Shown: positions 60,413 to 64,000 of the stretch, one piece after another
Layout: each line of letters starts with the position of its first letter
Position numbering within the stretch: the stretch's first letter is position 1
NCBI GenBank assembly: GCA_946621635.1
Contig: CAMOOR010000001.1
Span: 1 to 64,000 of the forward strand
Direction: 5' to 3'
Length of the DNA: 64,000 nt
From: Colimorpha sp002372855
GTDB lineage: Bacteria; Bacteroidota; Bacteroidia; Bacteroidales; P3
Program-made: the position numbers and the translations under genes
Notes under the pieces: generated by a model
What the model was told of the DNA's origin: nothing
The model's database searches: none
The model's input: the letters and a program-made list of their open reading frames with translations, nothing else

Positions 60413-61633
60413 CTAGTCGATGATGTTGTATCCTTTGAGTTTGCGGTAGAGTGTGCGTTCGGAGATGTGGAGGTCGGCGGCGGTCTGCTTGCGGTTACCC
60501 TGGTTGTGCTCGAGGGCACGAAGGATGGCGCGGCGCTCGCGGTCCTCGAGGCTTACGGCCTCGTCCTCGATAATCTCGGGGGTGACGAAGTCGTCGTCCT
60601 GAGGGAGCGGCTGAGTGGCCGGATGGCTGATTATCTGTGTGGGGGTGCCGCCACCCAGCGGCATGGCGGTGCCGGAGGCCAGCCGGGAGACCATCTGGCG
60701 TAGGTCGTTGATTTCGCCGCGAAGCTCGTTGATCATCTGGCCCATGGAGAGGGCTTTGAGGAGGAGTTCGCGGTCGGTGATCTGGCTGGCGGCAGCGGGG
60801 GCAGCGGCTTCGGGCACAATGGCCGGCATGCGCTCGGCGGGGATGTAGGAGAGGTAGTTCTGCAGGATGTCGGGGGTGATGCTGCGCTCGGTCTCGACGA
60901 CGGCAATCTGTTCGGTGATGTTCTTCAACTCGCGCACGTTGCCGTACCAGGGATAGTTCATGAGCATGGTGCGTGCGTCCTCGGTGAGGACGATGGGGGG
61001 CATGTGGTATTTCTCGGCCACGTCGGAGGAGAACTTGCGGAAGAGCAGGGGTATGTCCTCCTTGCGTTCGCGGAGAGGAGGCAGATAGATGGAGAGCTGG
61101 TTGAGGCGATAGTAGAGGTCCTCGCGGAAGCGGCCTTCGCGGACGGCGCGGACAATGTCGACATTGGTGGCGGCAACGACACGGACGTCGATTTTCTGTG
61201 CCGTGGAGCTGCCGACGGGGATGATTTCGCCGTTTTCGAGCACGCGGAGCAGCTTGACCTGCATGGCCAGGGGCAGTTCGCCGATTTCGTCGAGGAAGAT
61301 GGTGCCGCCGTCGGCTTCCTCGAAGTAGCCCTTGCGGGAACGGTCGGCGCCGGTAAAGGCCCCTTTGACATGGCCGAAGAGTTCGCTCTCGATGGTGCCC
61401 TCGGGGATGGCTCCGCAGTTGACGGAGATGAGTCCCCTACCCTGCCGCACATGTTTGCGGGTGCTGTTCTCGTGGATGATGCGCGAAAAGACGTCCTTGC
61501 CCACGCCGCTCTCGCCGGTGATGAGGATGGAGAGGTTGGTGGGGGCCACCTGGATGGCCTTGTTGAGAGCCATGAGGAGTTTAGGATCGTTTCCTATGAT
61601 GTCGTAGCGTTGTTTAAGAGTCTGTATGTCCAA
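60413..61633 (-). CDS. sigma-54-dependent transcriptional activator with Fis-type HTH, no receiver domain
   Basis: The protein has 406 residues. The start is TTG at 61631-61633 (MDIQTLKQRYDIIGNDPKLL); no nearby ATG exists, and the residues that follow align with the start of related proteins. The AAA+ domain has LSILITGESGVGKDVFSRII (Walker A), the sigma-54 contact loop ELFGHVKGAFTGAD, GGTIFLDEIGELPLAMQVKL (Walker B) and YPWYGNVRELKNITEQIAVV. A Gly/Pro/Gln linker includes repeat-derived SHPATQPLPQ. The C-terminal Fis-like HTH is RAILRALEHNQGNRKQTAAD-LHISERTLYRKL. It probably activates RpoN promoters. With no N-terminal sensor, its activity may be set by level or by partner proteins. Confidence 0.92.
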   Translation of the reverse strand: MDIQTLKQRYDIIGNDPKLLMALNKAIQVAPTNLSILITGESGVGKDVFSRIIHENSTRKHVRQGRGLISVNCGAIPEGTIESELFGHVKGAFTGADRSRKGYFEEADGGTIFLDEIGELPLAMQVKLLRVLENGEIIPVGSSTAQKIDVRVVAATNVDIVRAVREGRFREDLYYRLNQLSIYLPPLRERKEDIPLLFRKFSSDVAEKYHMPPIVLTEDARTMLMNYPWYGNVRELKNITEQIAVVETERSITPDILQNYLSYIPAERMPAIVPEAAAPAAASQITDRELLLKALSMGQMINELRGEINDLRQMVSRLASGTAMPLGGGTPTQIISHPATQPLPQDDDFVTPEIIEDEAVSLEDRERRAILRALEHNQGNRKQTAADLHISERTLYRKLKGYNIID

Positions 61634-61650
61634 GGTTATTTCTTTTTTGT

Positions 61651-63669
61651 TTAATCAATTACACGATGCAAAGCCATGCCGATTTTGCGGCGGAGTTCGA
61701 TGAGTTGCTTCTTTTCGGCGATGAGGTTGAACATGCTTTCATCGTCCTGAGCGAAGCGGAAGCGCTGGGCATTGTCGGCGATGCGGGCGTTGATGCAGCC
61801 CAGCTTGAAGGTGAGGAGTGTATCGGTGAGGTCGGCCTGAAGATTGTCCTCGATGGAAGGCACAAATATCTGTTTCTCGCGCCAGGAGTTGCTGATGCGG
61901 AGCGTGTCGAGCATAAGCGAGATGGCGAAGGTGCGGAGGGCGTCGTCGTCGATGGTGATGAAATGGGAGGCGTCGGGGGCGTCGCCACGGGCAAGGGCGT
62001 CGCAATAGTAGAGGTAGATCTTCTGGCAGAGGGGGTCGGTGAAGGAGAGCTCGTCGCCCTGGAGGTCGCCGACGATGGCTTCGGCGACGGTGTAAGAAAT
62101 CTCCTGGGTGGTGCCGTCGTCGGCCGGGACAGCCTGGGTGATGGTCCTGTCGCCATAGTTGAGCAAGAGCTGGATGAGATGGCGTTCGGCGGCAGGAGCC
62201 TGCGGAATGAGACCGGGCGCCGGCGTTTCCGATACGGGTACAGCTTCGGACGGAGTGTCGGGGGAGGGCTGCTGTTCGGCCGGACTGGTTTGCTCGGTCG
62301 GAGTAGACTGGCCACCGCGCTCTTCGATGGCCTTGAGGCGGTTTTGGTTGACAGCTTTGGCCAGTTCGGAAGCGAGGGCCTCCTCGGGGACATTGAGCAA
62401 ATGGGAGCACTGGGAAATATACTCGGTGCGTTCGAGAAGGTCGGGGACAAGGGCAATGGTGTTGACTGTTTCCTTGACAAGCTCGGCCTTGCGGATGGGG
62501 TCGTTCTTGACACCGTCGAGGAGGACACGCGTCTTGAACATAACGAAGTTGTCCTCGTGGGAGGCCAGATAGTCCTGCAGCTGGGAAGAGCCGTATTTTT
62601 GGGCATAGCTGTCGGGGTCCTCGCCGTCGGGGAAAAGGACAACACGCACATGCATGCCCTCGGCGAAGAGAAGATTGACCGCACGGAGGGCTGCCTTGAT
62701 GCCGGCGGAGTCGCCATCGTAGAGGACGGTGACATTGGGGGTGTAGCGCTTGATGAGCCGAATCTGCTCGGTGGTGAGGGAGGTGCCGCAGGAGGCCACG
62801 GTGTTCTCCACGCCGGATTGGTGCATTGAGATGACGTCGATGTTGCCCTCGACGAGGTAGCACTTGTTGGCCTTGGCGATGGCAGAACGGGCCTGATAGA
62901 GACCGTAGAGGGTACGACTCTTGTTGTAGATGTCGGAGTCGGGGGAGTTGACATACTTGGCGGCCTGTTTCTCCGAGCTGAGCACACGGCCGGAGAAACC
63001 CAGGACACGGCCGGAGATGCTGTAGATCGGGAACATGACACGGCCACGGAAACGGTCGTAGGAGCGGCGCTTGGCGGCCGGCTGTCCGTCTTCGGCCTCG
63101 CGGAAGATGGTGAGACCCGTCTTTTCGAGGACGGCATCGCTGTAACCGTTGCGGCGGGCATGGTCGGTGAAGTTGCTCCACTCGTCGAGACAGTAGCCGA
63201 GGCCAAAGTTTTTGATGACCTCGTCGCTGAGACCACGGCTGTGGAAATAGCTGAGGCCAACAGCGCGGCCCATCTCATCGTTGTAGAGAAGGTCGGCGAA
63301 ATATTTCTGCGCAAACTCAGAAACATGGAAGAGGGCGTCGCGCTCGTTCTGGCGTTCCTTCTGTTCCTGGGTCTGTTCTTCTTCCTGAATCTCGATATTG
63401 TACTTCTGGGCCAGATAACGCAATGCTTCGGGATAGGTGAAATGCTCATGCTTTTTCAGGAAAGCAACAACATCGCCGGCTTCGCCGCAGCCAAAGCATT
63501 TGAAAATGCCTTTGGAGGGCGAGACATAGAAGGAGGGGGTCTTCTCGTTGTGGAACGGGCAGCAGCCAATGTGGTTGGCTCCGCGTTTCTTGAGCGATAC
63601 GAAGTCCCCAATCACCTCCTCGATGCGGGCGGCGTCCATAATGCGTTGTATGGTCTCTTGGTCAATCAT
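61651..63669 (-). CDS. dnaG: DNA primase
   Basis: The protein has 672 residues from the ATG at 63669 (MIDQETIQRIMDAARIEEVI). The N-terminal CHC2 zinc finger is CCPFHNEKTPSF...KCFGCGEAGD (~36-65). The RNA polymerase/Toprim core includes GRVMFPIYSISGRVLGFSGR, KYVNSPDSDIYNKSRTLYGL, CYLVEGNIDVISMHQSGVEN and VTVLYDGDSAGIKAALR. The C-terminal DnaB-interaction region follows a low-complexity Pro/Ser/Glu linker (~450-490). It makes RNA primers for replication. It lies 17 bp upstream of the sigma-54 activator gene. Confidence 0.96.
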   Translation of the reverse strand: MIDQETIQRIMDAARIEEVIGDFVSLKKRGANHIGCCPFHNEKTPSFYVSPSKGIFKCFGCGEAGDVVAFLKKHEHFTYPEALRYLAQKYNIEIQEEEQTQEQKERQNERDALFHVSEFAQKYFADLLYNDEMGRAVGLSYFHSRGLSDEVIKNFGLGYCLDEWSNFTDHARRNGYSDAVLEKTGLTIFREAEDGQPAAKRRSYDRFRGRVMFPIYSISGRVLGFSGRVLSSEKQAAKYVNSPDSDIYNKSRTLYGLYQARSAIAKANKCYLVEGNIDVISMHQSGVENTVASCGTSLTTEQIRLIKRYTPNVTVLYDGDSAGIKAALRAVNLLFAEGMHVRVVLFPDGEDPDSYAQKYGSSQLQDYLASHEDNFVMFKTRVLLDGVKNDPIRKAELVKETVNTIALVPDLLERTEYISQCSHLLNVPEEALASELAKAVNQNRLKAIEERGGQSTPTEQTSPAEQQPSPDTPSEAVPVSETPAPGLIPQAPAAERHLIQLLLNYGDRTITQAVPADDGTTQEISYTVAEAIVGDLQGDELSFTDPLCQKIYLYYCDALARGDAPDASHFITIDDDALRTFAISLMLDTLRISNSWREKQIFVPSIEDNLQADLTDTLLTFKLGCINARIADNAQRFRFAQDDESMFNLIAEKKQLIELRRKIGMALHRVID

Positions 63670-63682
63670 AAGATTCGGGGTG

Positions 63683-63690
63683 CAAAGATA
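63683..63690 (-). promoter_or_regulatory. -7 box for dnaG
   Basis: On the minus strand the sequence reads TATCTTTG, 13 bp before the start codon. A -33 TTTG is not obvious because the spacing falls on the adjacent terminator. Confidence 0.65.
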
Positions 63691-63718
63691 CGATTTTTTT
63701 TTGATATATATAATATAA

Positions 63719-63748
63719 AAAAGCACCATTCCTGAGAATGGTGCTTTT
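63719..63748 (-). terminator. terminator between the T9SS cargo gene and dnaG
   Basis: Stem AAAAGCACCATTC / GAATGGTGCTTTT with a 4-nt loop. On the minus strand it is followed by a run of T, so it ends the transcript of the upstream T9SS gene. Confidence 0.88.
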
Positions 63749-63769
63749 AAATGTTGAATTACAAAGGAG

Positions 63770-64000
63770 TTAGTGTATCACTTCGATGGAACCGTTGTGC
63801 TCAATGTTGCCATTGTAGCCACGTGCGGAGAAGCGATAGAAGTAGGTACCGTCGGGAACATCGGCAGGATCCCAGAAGTCGTCCTCGCTATCGATATTCT
63901 CGCGATGATAGACGCGGGCACCCCACTGGTTGTAGATGTCGAGCGAATTGATGGGATAGCCAAGGCCGTCGACAAGGTTCTGGATAACGAAGCGGTCGTT
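63770..64000 (-). CDS. 3' end of a gene for a T9SS cargo protein (gliding-type C-terminal domain)
   Basis: The frame is open from the right edge to a TAA at 63770-63772, giving 76 residues: NDRFVIQNLVDGLGYPINSL, then DIYNQWGARVYHREN, DDFWDPADVPDGTYFYRFSA and HNGSIEVIH at the end. The Y/IYNxWGxxVY, W-D/DP and PDGTYFY order is that of CHU_C/T9SS type B sorting domains. The body of the protein is outside the window. Confidence 0.85.
   Translation of the reverse strand, partial: NDRFVIQNLVDGLGYPINSLDIYNQWGARVYHRENIDSEDDFWDPADVPDGTYFYRFSARGYNGNIEHNGSIEVIH

Overview
The window reads as chromosomal DNA of a GC-rich member of the Bacteroidota, most likely order Bacteroidales. Evidence: Bacteroidota-type promoters (TTTG, 19-22 bp, TAnnTTTG) lie ahead of several genes and Shine-Dalgarno sites are largely absent. 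The fumarate reductase order is cytochrome b - flavoprotein - iron-sulphur. Type IX secretion (gliding-type) C-terminal domains, a GWxTD-domain protein, a GldH-like lipoprotein and a VTC/DUF4956 pair are also present. No rRNA, tRNA, CRISPR array, phage or insertion-sequence transposase was seen.

Layout. 1-4438: end of an unknown gene, then the frdCAB operon closed by a strong terminator. 4478-8191: a compositionally different (more AT-rich) block holding a sigma factor fused to a membrane anchor and an outer-membrane beta-barrel-like domain, a radical SAM/SPASM protein and an overlapping Gfo/Idh/MocA oxidoreductase. 8482-16900: a lipoprotein, two secreted proteins, a cation-diffusion transporter, a Na/phosphate cotransporter, a radical SAM activase-like protein and a zinc-knuckle/TM/carboxypeptidase-regulatory protein. 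17324-22634: dipeptidyl peptidase IV, a beta-barrel protein, gltX and a Skp/OmpH protein. 22717-30100 (minus): glycosyltransferase, acyltransferase, GWxTD protein, PIF1-like helicase with HRDC, and NAD synthase. 30637-39935: topA, then a tightly overlapping run of glycosyltransferase, beta-barrel protein, coaD, recG, a repeat-riddled GNAT and mltG. 40228-46400: T9SS cargo, asd, a GldH-like lipoprotein, uvrC. 46407-51497 (minus): a giant Gly-rich repeat surface protein. 52019-57889: small exported protein, VTC polymerase and DUF4956 partner, MORN lipoprotein, CCA-adding enzyme, crotonase and 3-hydroxyacyl-CoA dehydrogenase. 58246-64000 (minus): miaA, aroA, a sigma-54 activator, dnaG and the tail of another T9SS cargo.

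The most unusual property is its repeats. Short tandem repeats of period 7, 8, 9, 10 or 11 bp sit in many intergenic gaps, often touch the 3' ends of genes so that the repeat supplies the stop codon, and also occur inside conserved enzymes as in-frame insertions, often as inverted pairs (frdA, asd, the PIF1 helicase, a glycosyltransferase, mltG, GNAT). Three near-identical copies of a roughly 150-bp palindrome, built from 11-bp AT-rich units and ending in a conserved tail, lie in the same orientation upstream of three genes. Other points of interest are the sigma-factor/beta-barrel fusion, an NAD synthase whose glutaminase domain lacks two of three catalytic residues, a CoaD whose C-terminus is replaced by repeat sequence, and a roughly 100-residue insertion in the fumarate reductase cytochrome b.

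All functional names are from reading motifs by eye; no database search was run.
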